In this document: in pieces, positions 18,268 through 28,163 of the stretch | Layout: every line of letters begins with the position of its first letter | Numbering within the stretch: position 1 is the first letter of the stretch | NCBI GenBank assembly: GCA_019244955.1 | Contig: JAFASC010000313.1 | Location: forward strand, 1-39,543 | Direction of reading: 5' to 3' | Source: Methylobacteriaceae bacterium | GTDB lineage: Bacteria > Pseudomonadota > Alphaproteobacteria > Rhizobiales > Beijerinckiaceae | Length of the DNA: 39,543 nt | Translations under genes and position numbers: made by a program | Notes under the pieces: generated by a model | Seen by the model: only the letters and a program-made list of their open reading frames with translations | Database searches by the model: none | Told to the model about the DNA's origin: nothing

Positions 18268-19878
18268 TCAGATATTTTGCAGCTCGTTCTGCAGGATGTC
18301 GGCAAATGCCCGGGCGAGGGATTCGTCCTGGATTTGATGACGGACGAAGGTTTCGCGGATCACCGCGGGCGAGGGGGATTTGGCGAGCGCCAACTCGCAC
18401 AAAGCTGCGTCCGGGACAAGGCGCACCGGCGAACATCGTCGGTTTCGTGCGATCCGCAGGCGCGCAGACTTCATCCGCAGCAATGCCCGTTGCTGCGCAA
18501 TGGTCAGTCCCGCAAAAGCTTCCTGCTCGCGACGCGGCCGCGCCGTTGTATGGGCGCTCACGGCGTCATCGTGCACCGGCACGCGCGGCTCAATCAGCGA
18601 GCGCATTGCTCCAAGTGCCCGGCTGCGCACGTAGGCAGCGCCCGATACGGGCAGTCGTGCGACGCGGCGCAATTGCAGGAAGCCTTTCCGGCAATTGTCG
18701 CATCGGCCGCAAGGCCTGCCCTCATCGCCGAGTGCACGCAACAGCATCTGTTGCCGGCAGGTGGGCGCACGGCAGAATTCCTCGATGAGCGCCAGTTTCG
18801 CTCCCGCTTCATGCTGGCGATTAGGCTCCGCAATGCTTGCGAGCTGCAGCCGGCGCGATTCGAACTCCTGCGGCGCGTAGAGAAGCAGCGTCTGCGCCGG
18901 CAGGCCATCGCGGCCCGCACGCCCCGTCTCCTGGTAATATGTCTCCATCGAGGACGGCAGATCGACATGGCAGATGAAACGCACGTCGGCCTTGTCGATG
19001 CCCATGCCGAAGGCGATTGTCGCGACCATGACCACGCCCGTGTCAGAAATGAACTCATCCTGATGCGCGTGGCGCGTACCGCCGTCGAGCCCCGCGTGAT
19101 AGGAAAGCGCCTTGAAGCCGGCCTGGCGCAATTGCCGGGCAAGGCGACTGGTCTTCTCGCGTGTGGCGCAATAGACAATGCCCGATTGGCCGTCATGGTC
19201 GGCCAGGAATCGCTGAACCTGCCGTAGACCCGCTCCGCGCCGCTCGACCCGATGCGATAGATTCGGCCGCTCGAACGAGCCGGCGAAGACCTGCGGCGGC
19301 GAATGGAAGAGATTACCGATGATTTCCGCACGCGTTGGCGGCGCGGCAGTCGCCGTCACGGCAATCGTCTGACGCACCCCGATCGCGTCGGCGGCCTTGC
19401 GCAAATTGCGGTATTCGGGGCGGAACTCATGGCCCCAATGCGCAATGCAATGCGCTTCATCGACCGCCATCATCTGCGGGTGCGCGGCGCGTAATGCTGC
19501 GATCATTGCCGGCTGATCCAGGCGCTCAGGCGCGACATAGAGAAGCTTCAGACTGCCGTGTCGCAGCCGCGTCAGAACCTCCGCTGTTTCGTGCGGCTCG
19601 GCGGCGGAGTGCAATGTCGCCGCCGGAATGCCGAGCGCCACGAGATGATGCACCTGATCGCGCATGAGCGAGACGAGCGGCGAGACGACCAATGTGAGCG
19701 ATGGCAACAGGAGCGCGGGCAGCTGATACAGGAGCGATTTGCCGGAGCCGGTCGGCAGGACGGCCAGAATATCGCGCCCGTCGAGAACGGCAGCGATGAT
19801 CTCGGCCTGACCTGGTCGGAAATCGGCATGGCCGAAGCGATCGCACAGAACGCTCCGCGCTTGCTCCAGACCCGTCAC
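18268..19878 (-). CDS. recQ: ATP-dependent DNA helicase RecQ family
   Basis: FGHADFRPGQAEIIAAVLDGRDILAVLPTGSGKSLLYQLPALLL...VDEAHCIAHWGHEFRPEY...GMGIDKADVRFICHVDLPSSMETYYQETGRAGRDGLPA and a zinc-site CGRCDNC. GTG start at 19878 preceded by GGAGGAG. Confidence 0.9.
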   Translation of the reverse strand: MTGLEQARSVLCDRFGHADFRPGQAEIIAAVLDGRDILAVLPTGSGKSLLYQLPALLLPSLTLVVSPLVSLMRDQVHHLVALGIPAATLHSAAEPHETAEVLTRLRHGSLKLLYVAPERLDQPAMIAALRAAHPQMMAVDEAHCIAHWGHEFRPEYRNLRKAADAIGVRQTIAVTATAAPPTRAEIIGNLFHSPPQVFAGSFERPNLSHRVERRGAGLRQVQRFLADHDGQSGIVYCATREKTSRLARQLRQAGFKALSYHAGLDGGTRHAHQDEFISDTGVVMVATIAFGMGIDKADVRFICHVDLPSSMETYYQETGRAGRDGLPAQTLLLYAPQEFESRRLQLASIAEPNRQHEAGAKLALIEEFCRAPTCRQQMLLRALGDEGRPCGRCDNCRKGFLQLRRVARLPVSGAAYVRSRALGAMRSLIEPRVPVHDDAVSAHTTARPRREQEAFAGLTIAQQRALLRMKSARLRIARNRRCSPVRLVPDAALCELALAKSPSPAVIRETFVRHQIQDESLARAFADILQNELQNI

Positions 19879-19939
19879 GCAGGACTCCTCCGCCAGTCGA
19901 CGCGAGCCTAGCACCAGGCCGGGCGGCGCACGAGATGGA

Positions 19940-20791
19940 TCATGCGCTGCGGCGCAGCGACAGCCCTATTGCCGGATTATAAGCGAGGATGGCGCCTGCC
20001 ATGAACACGATCCCGCAGCCGAGCACGATCGCCAAAGCCTGCAGATTGAGCTGCTGGTAGAACGCGAAGCGGATGAGCTCGACCGCATGCGTGAACGGGT
20101 TTGCCAGGCAGACGTGATAGAGCCAAGGGCTCGATTCCTGCACGCGCCACAGCGGATAAAGCGCCGAGGAGGCGAAGAACATCGGGAAGATGACGAAGTT
20201 CATCACGCCGGCGAAATTCTCGAGCTGCTTGATAAGCGAGGAGAGGAGCAGGCCGAACGACCCGAGCATCAAGCCGACGAGGATCAGCGCCGGCAAGACG
20301 GTCAGATAGCCCCACAATGTCGGCGGCTCGATCTCCCAGAAATAGGCGATGATCAGATAGGCGTAGACCTGCAGGAGCGACACCGCGGTGCCGGCGACGA
20401 GCTTCGAGGACAAAAGAAACCAGCGCGGCATCGGGCTGACGAGGAGCGTGCGCATGTTGCCCATCTCGCGGTCGTAGACCATCGACAGCGAGGATTGCAT
20501 GCCGTTGAAGAGCTGGATCATCGCAATCAGCCCCGGCGTAATGTAGACCTCGTAAAGAATGTAGGTCTGGTAAGGCGGGATGATCGACACGCCGAGCACC
20601 TGGCGAAAGCCGGCGGCGAAGATGAAGAGCCAGACGAGCGGACGCACCAGCGCCGAGATGAAGCGCTCGCGCTGATGCAGGAAGCGCAACCCCTCGCGCC
20701 AGACGATCCCGGCCATGCAGATTGCGTATTGACGCAAGCCGAAACGGGTGCGCACCGGCGCGCCGGTGTTCGCCATCGGAAACGAGGTCAT
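19940..20791 (-). CDS. ABC-2 type transporter permease (PQQ-dependent alcohol dehydrogenase system associated type)
   Basis: Hydrophobic ABC-2 permease (YITPGLIAMIQLFNGMQSSLSMVYDREMGNMRTLLVSPMPRWFLLSSKLVAGTAVSLLQ). ATGA overlap with the ATPase gene. Confidence 0.85.
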   Translation of the reverse strand: MTSFPMANTGAPVRTRFGLRQYAICMAGIVWREGLRFLHQRERFISALVRPLVWLFIFAAGFRQVLGVSIIPPYQTYILYEVYITPGLIAMIQLFNGMQSSLSMVYDREMGNMRTLLVSPMPRWFLLSSKLVAGTAVSLLQVYAYLIIAYFWEIEPPTLWGYLTVLPALILVGLMLGSFGLLLSSLIKQLENFAGVMNFVIFPMFFASSALYPLWRVQESSPWLYHVCLANPFTHAVELIRFAFYQQLNLQALAIVLGCGIVFMAGAILAYNPAIGLSLRRSA

Positions 20792-21582
20792 GCCTCTAGC
20801 TCGCTTTGCTCGGTGGCGATGATGCGCTCGAACGCGCCCCCAACATTCGCGGCACCCGCGCTCGCGACGAGATCGCCGGCAGGGCCTTTGGCAAGGACGC
20901 GGCCGCGATGCAAGATGATCAGATCATCGCCGTCCTCGACCTCATCGATGAGATGTGTGGTCCACAAGACGCCGATATTCTCCTGCGCGACGAGGTCGCG
21001 CACGTACCGCAAAATGCTTTTGCGCGCGTTGACGTCGAGGCCGACCGTAGGCTCGTCGAGGAGCAGGAGCGAGGGCCGGTGCAGAAGCGCGCGGGCGATC
21101 TCGATTCGACGCATCTGCCCGCCCGAGAGCACGCGTGCCTTGTCGTGCGCGCGGTCGCGCATTTGCGTGCGCCCCAGCGTATCCTCGGCGAGTTCTCCCG
21201 CTTCGCGTCCGCCAATGCCATGCAAGCTGGCGTGATAGAGCAGGTTCTGCATGACGCTTAGATCGAGATCAAGCGTGCGCGCCTGAAACACCACGCCAAG
21301 GCGGCTCAACGCCTGCGCCGGCTCGCGCGCAACATTGAAACCGAGAACGAAGATCGAGCCGTGCTGGGCGGCGTAGAGGCGCGTGACAAGCGAGAAAAGC
21401 GTGGTCTTGCCGGCGCCGTTCAACCCGAGCAGCACGGCAAAGGCGCCGCGGCGCACGTCGAAGCTGACATGATCGAGGGCGCGCCGCTCACGATAGGAAT
21501 GAGTAACGTCTTCGATCGACAGCGCCGGGACGGCCGGGTCGGGGTCTACTTGCGAATCGCGCGCTTGGGCTGCGAGTGTCAT
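20788..21582 (-). CDS. ABC transporter ATP-binding protein
   Basis: Walker A GLNGAGKTTL, signature LSGGQMRRIEIARALLHRPSLLLLDEPTVGLD. Start MTLAAQARD at 21582 forms an ATGA overlap with the beta-propeller CDS. Confidence 0.93.
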   Translation of the reverse strand: MTLAAQARDSQVDPDPAVPALSIEDVTHSYRERRALDHVSFDVRRGAFAVLLGLNGAGKTTLFSLVTRLYAAQHGSIFVLGFNVAREPAQALSRLGVVFQARTLDLDLSVMQNLLYHASLHGIGGREAGELAEDTLGRTQMRDRAHDKARVLSGGQMRRIEIARALLHRPSLLLLDEPTVGLDVNARKSILRYVRDLVAQENIGVLWTTHLIDEVEDGDDLIILHRGRVLAKGPAGDLVASAGAANVGGAFERIIATEQSELEA

Positions 21583-22556
21583 TGCGGCGACACGGCGACG
21601 CCCCACGGGAAGGAGCCGACCGGAATCGATTTCACCACTTTTAATCCCGCGACATCGATCACGGACACGTCGTTAGACACGCCATTGGTCGACAGCAGGT
21701 ATTTCTCGTCCGGCGTGAAGGCAAGTTGCCAGACCCGCTGGCCCACAAGCAGGTATTTCGTCACCTGCTTGCTTGCCGTGTCGATCACCGCGACGCGGTT
21801 TGCCGGGCCGAGCGCCACGAATGCTGTCTTGCCGTCGCGCGAGATGCGAATGCCGACCGGCTGGATGGCCTCTTTCGGCAGTCCGGGAATAGCGAATTCA
21901 ATTTTTTGCGTCACGGCGTGCTTGACCGGATCGATAACGCTGATCGTCCCGCCGACTTCCGCCGATACCCAGAGCTCGGACCCGTCGGGCGTGAATTGCG
22001 CAAATCGCGGCCGCGCCCCGACCAGGATGTTCGCTATGATTTCCTTCTTTTGCGGATCGATCAGATGCGCCATGTTCGTCGTCTCGGACGTGTTGACGAG
22101 AATCTTTCCGTCCGGACTGAGCGCCATTCCCTCGGGCTCCACGCCGACCGGAATTTCGCCGACGACCTTGCGCGTGTTGATGTCGATCGTCGTGACGAGA
22201 TTGTCGTTCTCGTTCGAGAGATACACGAGCTTGCCGTCGGGGCTGAGGATCAGCAGCTCCGGGTCGGGGCCGGAAGGCAGATCGCCGATAATCTGCAGCG
22301 TTTTGGCGTCGACGATGTTGATCGTGTCATCATCACCGGCGCAGATGAAAATCTGCGTGCCCTCCTTGTTGACGACGATCCCGCGCGGCCGCTGGCCGAC
22401 TTTGGCCGTCCTGACGACTTCGAGCTTGTCGAGATCGATGACGCTGATCGAATTGCCTTTCTCGTTAGTGACGTAAGCCAGGTAGGCGAGCGCGGGGGTG
22501 CTGCTTGCGGCCAGCGAGCACGTCGAGAAGATCAATCCAACTAACGCAGCACGCAT
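21579..22556 (-). CDS. YVTN-family beta-propeller protein (PQQ-associated type)
   Basis: Signal peptide; repeats such as LAYVTNEKGNSISVIDLDKLEVV, LVYLSNENDNLVTTIDINTRKVVGEIPVG, YLLSTNGVSNDVSVIDVAGLKVVKSIPVG. Confidence 0.88.
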   Translation of the reverse strand: MRAALVGLIFSTCSLAASSTPALAYLAYVTNEKGNSISVIDLDKLEVVRTAKVGQRPRGIVVNKEGTQIFICAGDDDTINIVDAKTLQIIGDLPSGPDPELLILSPDGKLVYLSNENDNLVTTIDINTRKVVGEIPVGVEPEGMALSPDGKILVNTSETTNMAHLIDPQKKEIIANILVGARPRFAQFTPDGSELWVSAEVGGTISVIDPVKHAVTQKIEFAIPGLPKEAIQPVGIRISRDGKTAFVALGPANRVAVIDTASKQVTKYLLVGQRVWQLAFTPDEKYLLSTNGVSNDVSVIDVAGLKVVKSIPVGSFPWGVAVSPQ

Positions 22557-23770
22557 TTCGTTTCCGGTCTGTCATATCCGAGCGTGTCGAGCTCGGACGT
22601 CTGATGCAGAAATCCCTCCTGCGGCGACACCGAGACGATCGAGCGCCCATCGCCAAGCAGGATCGGCTGGCGCACCTGCAGGTTCCACGAGCGTAGCGTC
22701 AGACGCTGGCCTTTGAAAGCAGCGAAGGAGAAGTCCGGCCCGACCAGGAATTCGCGCAACTTCGCTGGGTCGTTGGAGTGCGTGCGTGTCACCGCCTCGC
22801 CGATCATGCGCATGGCCATCCAGGCCTGATTGTCGCGCGCATTCATGGAGCGATTGAACAGACGGTAGAAGCGATTCTGCAACTGCGCGGCGCCCCATTG
22901 CTCGTGCGTTGCGTCCCAGCTTGTCGGCTTCAGTCCGCCGGAGCCGGCGACCGGCCGCGGATCCCAGGTGCGGTACGGCAAGTACCCGGCAAAGACGTCG
23001 CTCTCATCGGCCGCGACGAGCACATCGTAAGCCGGCGCATTCTGCGTGAGCACCGGCATCTGCCGCTGCGTCTGTACGCTGCCGGAATCCGAGCGCCGCC
23101 CGCCGCCGGTGTCCTGATACAACCGCTCCTCGACGATTTTTGCGCCGAATTTTTTTGCCGAGCGGCGGATCGCATCGGCCAAGAGCTGATCCTCCGGATG
23201 CGAACCGAAGACAAGGAACCAGCGCCGCCATTGTTTCCAGATGAGATATTCCGCCAATCCGTCGGCCAGCATAGAGCGTGTCGGCGCAGTGTGAAACACA
23301 TTGGCGCGGCAATCCTCTTCGCGCAGGCGGTCGTCGAGTGCGCTCGCATTGAACAGCAGCGTGTTCGACTGCTTGCCCGCGTCGGCAGCTGCAAGCAGCT
23401 GCGCAGCGGGCAAGTCGGCGATAATCAGATGGATGCCGTCCTTTGCGAATTGGCGCACCGCTTCGGCAGTGTCTTCACCGTCGGCAAGTTTGCGATCTTT
23501 CAGCGTAAATTCCTGATTGGTGAACTTTCCCGTGGTCGCGTTGTCCTGCAGACCAAGCTCCGCGCCTGCAAGCAAATCATTGTCGGGCGGAATATCCAGA
23601 ATCGAGATCGTCTCTTTCGAATGCGCTGTGCGCAGCACGCCAACCGCAATCGACATTACCGGCGTTTGTGCCGGCGTTTGCGCCGGCTGCGCATGGCTGC
23701 AGGCAAGCGGCACAGCGCTGCACAGCGCAATCGCGGCGATATAGGCGCGGACACATTTGCCAGAAAACAT
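22541..23770 (-). CDS. ABC transporter substrate-binding protein (PQQ-dependent alcohol dehydrogenase system associated type)
   Basis: Signal peptide with Cys; periplasmic-binding-protein fold-like sequence; clustered with the propeller, ATPase and permease. Overlaps the propeller gene by 16 bp. Confidence 0.8.
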   Translation of the reverse strand: MFSGKCVRAYIAAIALCSAVPLACSHAQPAQTPAQTPVMSIAVGVLRTAHSKETISILDIPPDNDLLAGAELGLQDNATTGKFTNQEFTLKDRKLADGEDTAEAVRQFAKDGIHLIIADLPAAQLLAAADAGKQSNTLLFNASALDDRLREEDCRANVFHTAPTRSMLADGLAEYLIWKQWRRWFLVFGSHPEDQLLADAIRRSAKKFGAKIVEERLYQDTGGGRRSDSGSVQTQRQMPVLTQNAPAYDVLVAADESDVFAGYLPYRTWDPRPVAGSGGLKPTSWDATHEQWGAAQLQNRFYRLFNRSMNARDNQAWMAMRMIGEAVTRTHSNDPAKLREFLVGPDFSFAAFKGQRLTLRSWNLQVRQPILLGDGRSIVSVSPQEGFLHQTSELDTLGYDRPETKCVLR

Positions 23771-23819
23771 TGCGATCAGATGGACCGAAAGCGCGGCCCG
23801 ATCAACGTCAACGAAATGC

Positions 23820-25778
23820 TCAGGCGGCGCCCTTCAGCGCCGCCTGCTCGTCGGCAGCCGCCGGCGTGGGTTCGATCGCCTGCTGTGCTCCGAAACGCTC
23901 GTGGGCAATTTCGCGGATCGCATGCAGCGCCTGTCCAAAGCGGAAGGCGCATTTGTCGGCCTTGGCCGCATCGCACAATTGCTGCGCCCTGGCTGGCACT
24001 TCATCCGCGGTCCAGAAACAGGTGAGGATCACGGCACGCGGGAAACGGCGGCGGATCCGGCGCACGCCGTAGCGAACTTGTGCGTGGCCGACTTCGGAAT
24101 CGAGGTAAGATAGGCAGATCACGTCGGCCCGCGCGGCGTCGAGACGCAGCAGACCGGCCGGCGTCAGCGCCGAAGCGGGTTCGACACGCGGCGCGATTGT
24201 GTTTTCGCTGCGCAGAAGATGCGCGAAGAGGGCGCCAGCCGACTCATCGAGCGGCGTGCGTCCGCCGATGCAGACGACCGACAGCTGGCTTGCCTGTTGG
24301 CGCTCTTCGGGGGTGTCTTCGCCTTCCGCGGCAGGGCCAGGATCGCTGCCGTCCTCCTGCAAATCCTCGACGAGCTCATCGATCGTTTCGCGAATTTTCA
24401 CCTGCCGACCGGCGTCGAGTGCGCCGCGTCTGACGTCGGCCTGGGCCATGAGCAGCGCCTCCAGGGCAACCTCATCGAAATACTCGGCGAGCGGGCGCTG
24501 CTTGATAAACTCCTCCGCCTGCTCCGCGACCTCCGAAGAATCCGCCGCGAGCAGGCGTTGGTAAAAGCTTTCGACCGGCGTCAGCGCCGGCGCATCGCCG
24601 AGCAGCACATCGAGGAATTCGAGCCGCTCGACATGGCGGCCGAGCACCACCAGGCAAACGGTAAGTGGCGTGGCAAGCAAAAGACCGACAGGGCCCCAGA
24701 GCCAGGTCCAGAAGGTCGCCGACACGACAACGGCGATCGGCGAAATCCCGGTCTGATGGCCGTAGAGCAGCGGCTCGAGCACCTGACCGACGATGGGTTC
24801 GAGGATGACGAACAAGGCCGCGACTTCGAGCATCATCGTCCAGCCCGGGGCGACCGCCGCGGCAAGCAGAATGGGGACAGCCGCGGCAATGAACGAGCCG
24901 ACATAAGGCACGAAGCGCAGCAGCGCCGCCAGCGCGCCGCAGAGGAACGGGCTCGGGACGCCGATGAACCAGAGCCCGATCGCCACCACCGTGCCGAAAC
25001 AGGCATTGATAATCGTCTGGAACAAGAAATAGCGGCTGAGCCGCCGCGCCGCGTCGTTCATGGCGGCCGTCGTACGCTGCAGGTCGCCCGAGCCGGCCAG
25101 GCGGATGAAGCGGTCGCGCAAATCCTCGCGCTGGAACAGGATGAAGATCACGAAGACCAGGATGATGCCGGCCGTTGCCAAAGGCTCGAGGATCGTCCCC
25201 GCGATAGTCTGCAGTCGCTCGAATGAGAGCGGGTCAGAGGGCTGCACTTCGACCGGAACAGGTTCGATCTTGTTCTGTGGCTGAACGCGTTGCGGGCCTG
25301 AGCCCGCATCTTGCGGTTTCGGCGTAGCGGCAGGCGCGGTTTCGGCGATCTGACCGCCAATTTTGCGCAAGGCTGCGGCTGCTCGCTCGAACGAGCCGCC
25401 GCCGCCCGCGAATCGCTTCAGCGAGGCGACCTTGCCGCTGATCGTCGTCTCGTAGTTCGGCAGTTCCTTGGTGAGGTCGGCGAATTGCTGCGCGACTATC
25501 GTGCTGAGCCCGCCGAGGACGGCAACGGCCAGGAGCACGACCAGGCCAACCGAGGGCACGCGCGGCACGCGCCAGCGCCGGAGCAATCGCACCAGCGGGG
25601 CCAAGACGAAGCTGAGAAGGATTGCGATCGCGATCGGGATGAAGACGGCTCGCCCGACATAGAGCGCAGTCACGACCAGCGCCGCAGTGAAGAGGGTCAC
25701 GGCCTTGTCGAGGAGCTGGGCCTGGTCGACCGGTGCTGCGACGACGCGTGGCGGCTGGGGTTTTAGGAATTCGCTCAT
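23820..25778 (-). CDS. AI-2E family transporter with extra C-terminal Rossmann/B12-binding-like domain
   Basis: AI-2E/PerM-like membrane core (LRFVPYVGSFIAAAVPILLAAAVAPGWTMMLEVAALFVILEPIVGQVLEPLLYGHQTGISPIAVVVSATFWTWLWGPVGLLLATPLTVCLVVLGRHV). ATG at 25778 (MSEFLKP). Confidence 0.85.
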   Translation of the reverse strand: MSEFLKPQPPRVVAAPVDQAQLLDKAVTLFTAALVVTALYVGRAVFIPIAIAILLSFVLAPLVRLLRRWRVPRVPSVGLVVLLAVAVLGGLSTIVAQQFADLTKELPNYETTISGKVASLKRFAGGGGSFERAAAALRKIGGQIAETAPAATPKPQDAGSGPQRVQPQNKIEPVPVEVQPSDPLSFERLQTIAGTILEPLATAGIILVFVIFILFQREDLRDRFIRLAGSGDLQRTTAAMNDAARRLSRYFLFQTIINACFGTVVAIGLWFIGVPSPFLCGALAALLRFVPYVGSFIAAAVPILLAAAVAPGWTMMLEVAALFVILEPIVGQVLEPLLYGHQTGISPIAVVVSATFWTWLWGPVGLLLATPLTVCLVVLGRHVERLEFLDVLLGDAPALTPVESFYQRLLAADSSEVAEQAEEFIKQRPLAEYFDEVALEALLMAQADVRRGALDAGRQVKIRETIDELVEDLQEDGSDPGPAAEGEDTPEERQQASQLSVVCIGGRTPLDESAGALFAHLLRSENTIAPRVEPASALTPAGLLRLDAARADVICLSYLDSEVGHAQVRYGVRRIRRRFPRAVILTCFWTADEVPARAQQLCDAAKADKCAFRFGQALHAIREIAHERFGAQQAIEPTPAAADEQAALKGAA

Positions 25779-25882
25779 CTCACCCCTTCGCCGTAGCGCT
25801 GCCGGATAACCTCCCCCTCCTTTGCAGGTTCCCGGGGGCAGCACCCCGTGTTGCGGCGCATCGGCGGTGCTAAGGTTTTCCG

Positions 25883-28159
25883 ATGCTGCTCGAATCGGTC
25901 GTCGAACGCGACGAAGGCCGGGAAGGCGCAGGCCTGCCGCTCGTCGCCGACGTGCTCGTGCCGGTCGCGCTCGACAATACCTACTCATATTGCGTGCCGG
26001 CGGGGCTCGAGATCGCGCCCGGCGATTTCGTGACCGTGCCGCTCGGCACGCGCGAGACGACGGGCATCGTCTGGTCGCTGAAGCGCTCCCGCAGCGGCGG
26101 CAATCTGAAGGAGATCGCGGCGCGGCGCGACCTGCCGCGGCTCGACGAAAAGCTCATGCGCTTCATCGACTGGGTGGCGCGCTACACGCTGGCGCCCCGC
26201 GGCATGGTGCTGCGCATGGTGTCCCGCATTCCCGAGACGGACGAAGGCGAAGCGCCGCGCGTCGGCGTGCGACTTGCCGCGGAGCCGCGCGACGGCGAAC
26301 CGCTGCGCATGACGCCGGCCCGCGCCCGCGTGCTCAAAGCCGCCGACGGTGGCCTTTCCTTCCGCAAATCCGCGCTGGCGGAAGCGGCCGCGTGTTCGAC
26401 GGGCGTGATCGACGGCCTCATCGATGAAGGCGCGCTCGAAACCGTGCTGATGGCGCCGGAGCCGGTAGCGCTGCCGCCCGACATCACTTTCGCCGAGCCG
26501 AACCTCAGCCCCGCACAGGCCGATGCCGCGGACGCGCTGCGCGCCACAATCGCGCGCGGCGGCTTCTCGACAACGCTGCTCGAAGGCGTGACCGGCTCCG
26601 GCAAAACCGAGGTGTATTTCGAGGGGATCGCGGCGGCACTGGCGACTGGCGGCCAGGTCCTGATCCTGATGCCGGAAATCGCGCTGACCGGGCAGTTCCT
26701 CGATCGGTTCGCGCGCCGTTTCGGCGTGCGGCCGGCGGAATGGCATTCGGGCGTCGCGAGCCGCCGGCGGGCGCGGATCTGGTCGGGCGCTGCGTCCAGC
26801 GAAGTGCGCGTCGTCGCCGGCGCGCGCTCTGCTTTGTTCCTGCCCTTCGAGCGGCTGCGGCTCATCATCGTCGATGAGGAGCACGAGCCCGCCTATAAGC
26901 AGGAGGACGGCGTTACCTATCACGCGCGCGACATGGCGGTGGTGCGCGGCCAGATCGAAGGCGCCGCCGTCGTACTCGCCTCCGCGACGCCCTCGATCGA
27001 AACGCGGGTCAACGCGGCGCAGCGGCGCTATGGCCATGTCGAGCTGACGCGCCGCCACGCCGGCGGCGCGCTACCCGATCTTGCCGCCATCGATCTGCGC
27101 CGCGACGGGCCGCCGCGCGGGCGCTGGATTTCACCGGTTCTGCGCGAGGCCGTCGGCGAGACGATCGCCCGCAACGAACAGGCGCTGCTCTTTCTCAATC
27201 GGCGCGGCTACGCGCCGCTCACAGTATGCCGCGCCTGCGGCCACCGTCACCAATGCCCGCATTGCACCGCCTGGCTCGTCGAGCACCGCTTTCGCCGCGC
27301 GCTGATCTGCCATCAGTGCGGCCATGTCGAGCGGCGGCCGGAGATGTGCGTGCAATGCGAGACGCCGGATTCCCTTGCCGCCTGCGGCCCGGGCGTGGAG
27401 CGGCTCGCAGAAGAAGTGGCGCTCACGTTTCCGGATGCCCGAACGCTGGTTTTGTCCTCGGACTTTCCCGGAGGGACGGAGCGGCTGCGGCGCGAGATCG
27501 ACGCCATCGCCCGGCGCGAATTCGACATCGTCATCGGCACGCAATTGGTGGCGAAGGGCCACAATTTCCCATCGCTCACCCTCGTCGGCGTCATCGATGC
27601 CGATCTGGGTCTGTCGAGCGGCGATCCGCGCGCGGCGGAGCGCACGTTCCAGCTGCTCAACCAGGTGACCGGGCGCGCCGGCCGGGGCGATCGGCCCGGC
27701 CGAGGCTTGGTGCAGACCTATCAACCGGATCACCCGGTGATGAAGGCGCTGCTTTCCGGCGACGCCGCCCGCTTCTATGCCGAGGAAACCGAGGTGCGGC
27801 TCAGGGCGGCGCTGCCGCCCTTCGGACGGCTGGCGGCGCTGATCGTCTCCGGCGCCGATCGCCTTGCGACCGAAGCGCATGCGCGGGCGCTCGTTCGCGC
27901 CGCCTATTCGCTGCCGACGGAGGACGGGTTTGCCGTCGCGCCTGTCGGCGGGCTGCCGCAGGCGAGCGACATCCTCGTGCTTGGACCGGCGGAAGCCCCG
28001 ATCGCCATGGTGCGCGGGCGCTACCGCTTCCGGATTCTGGTGAAGGCGCCAAAGCGCCTGGATATCCAGAGTTTTGTTCGCCGGACGCTATTCGAGGCGC
28101 CGGCCCCGCGCGGCGGGATACGGGTCGACGTCGATGTCGACCCGCAGAGCTTTCTGTAG
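25883..28159 (+). CDS. priA: Primosomal protein N' (replication restart helicase PriA)
   Basis: LLEGVTGSGKTEVYFEGIAAALATGGQVLILMPEIALTGQFLDRF, IVDEEHEPAYKQEDGVTYHARDMAV, paired-Cys zinc region CRACGHRHQCPHCTAWL. Confidence 0.95.
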   Translation: MLLESVVERDEGREGAGLPLVADVLVPVALDNTYSYCVPAGLEIAPGDFVTVPLGTRETTGIVWSLKRSRSGGNLKEIAARRDLPRLDEKLMRFIDWVARYTLAPRGMVLRMVSRIPETDEGEAPRVGVRLAAEPRDGEPLRMTPARARVLKAADGGLSFRKSALAEAAACSTGVIDGLIDEGALETVLMAPEPVALPPDITFAEPNLSPAQADAADALRATIARGGFSTTLLEGVTGSGKTEVYFEGIAAALATGGQVLILMPEIALTGQFLDRFARRFGVRPAEWHSGVASRRRARIWSGAASSEVRVVAGARSALFLPFERLRLIIVDEEHEPAYKQEDGVTYHARDMAVVRGQIEGAAVVLASATPSIETRVNAAQRRYGHVELTRRHAGGALPDLAAIDLRRDGPPRGRWISPVLREAVGETIARNEQALLFLNRRGYAPLTVCRACGHRHQCPHCTAWLVEHRFRRALICHQCGHVERRPEMCVQCETPDSLAACGPGVERLAEEVALTFPDARTLVLSSDFPGGTERLRREIDAIARREFDIVIGTQLVAKGHNFPSLTLVGVIDADLGLSSGDPRAAERTFQLLNQVTGRAGRGDRPGRGLVQTYQPDHPVMKALLSGDAARFYAEETEVRLRAALPPFGRLAALIVSGADRLATEAHARALVRAAYSLPTEDGFAVAPVGGLPQASDILVLGPAEAPIAMVRGRYRFRILVKAPKRLDIQSFVRRTLFEAPAPRGGIRVDVDVDPQSFL

Positions 28160-28163
28160 GGGC

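Noticed and set aside
17926-19227. 433-aa plus-strand ORF opposite caiB and recQ
   Set aside because: Antisense shadow of two well-supported CDSs in GC-rich DNA; Arg/Ala/Cys-rich translation with no recognisable motif.
20087-21235. 382-aa plus-strand ORF opposite the ABC transporter genes
   Set aside because: Highly charged His/Arg/Glu-rich shadow of an ABC permease/ATPase; a typical GC-frame artefact.
23650-23690. Short direct repeat GCCGGCGTTTGTGCCGGCGTTTGCGCCGGC
   Set aside because: Encodes the PAQTPAQTP linker after a signal peptide; ordinary low-complexity linker.
22778-24025. 415-aa plus-strand ORF opposite the PQQ-associated binding protein
   Set aside because: Shadow ORF; composition is noise-like and the opposite strand has signal peptide and family-like sequence.
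25985-27058. 357-aa minus-strand ORF inside priA
   Set aside because: Antisense shadow of an unambiguous PriA coding sequence.
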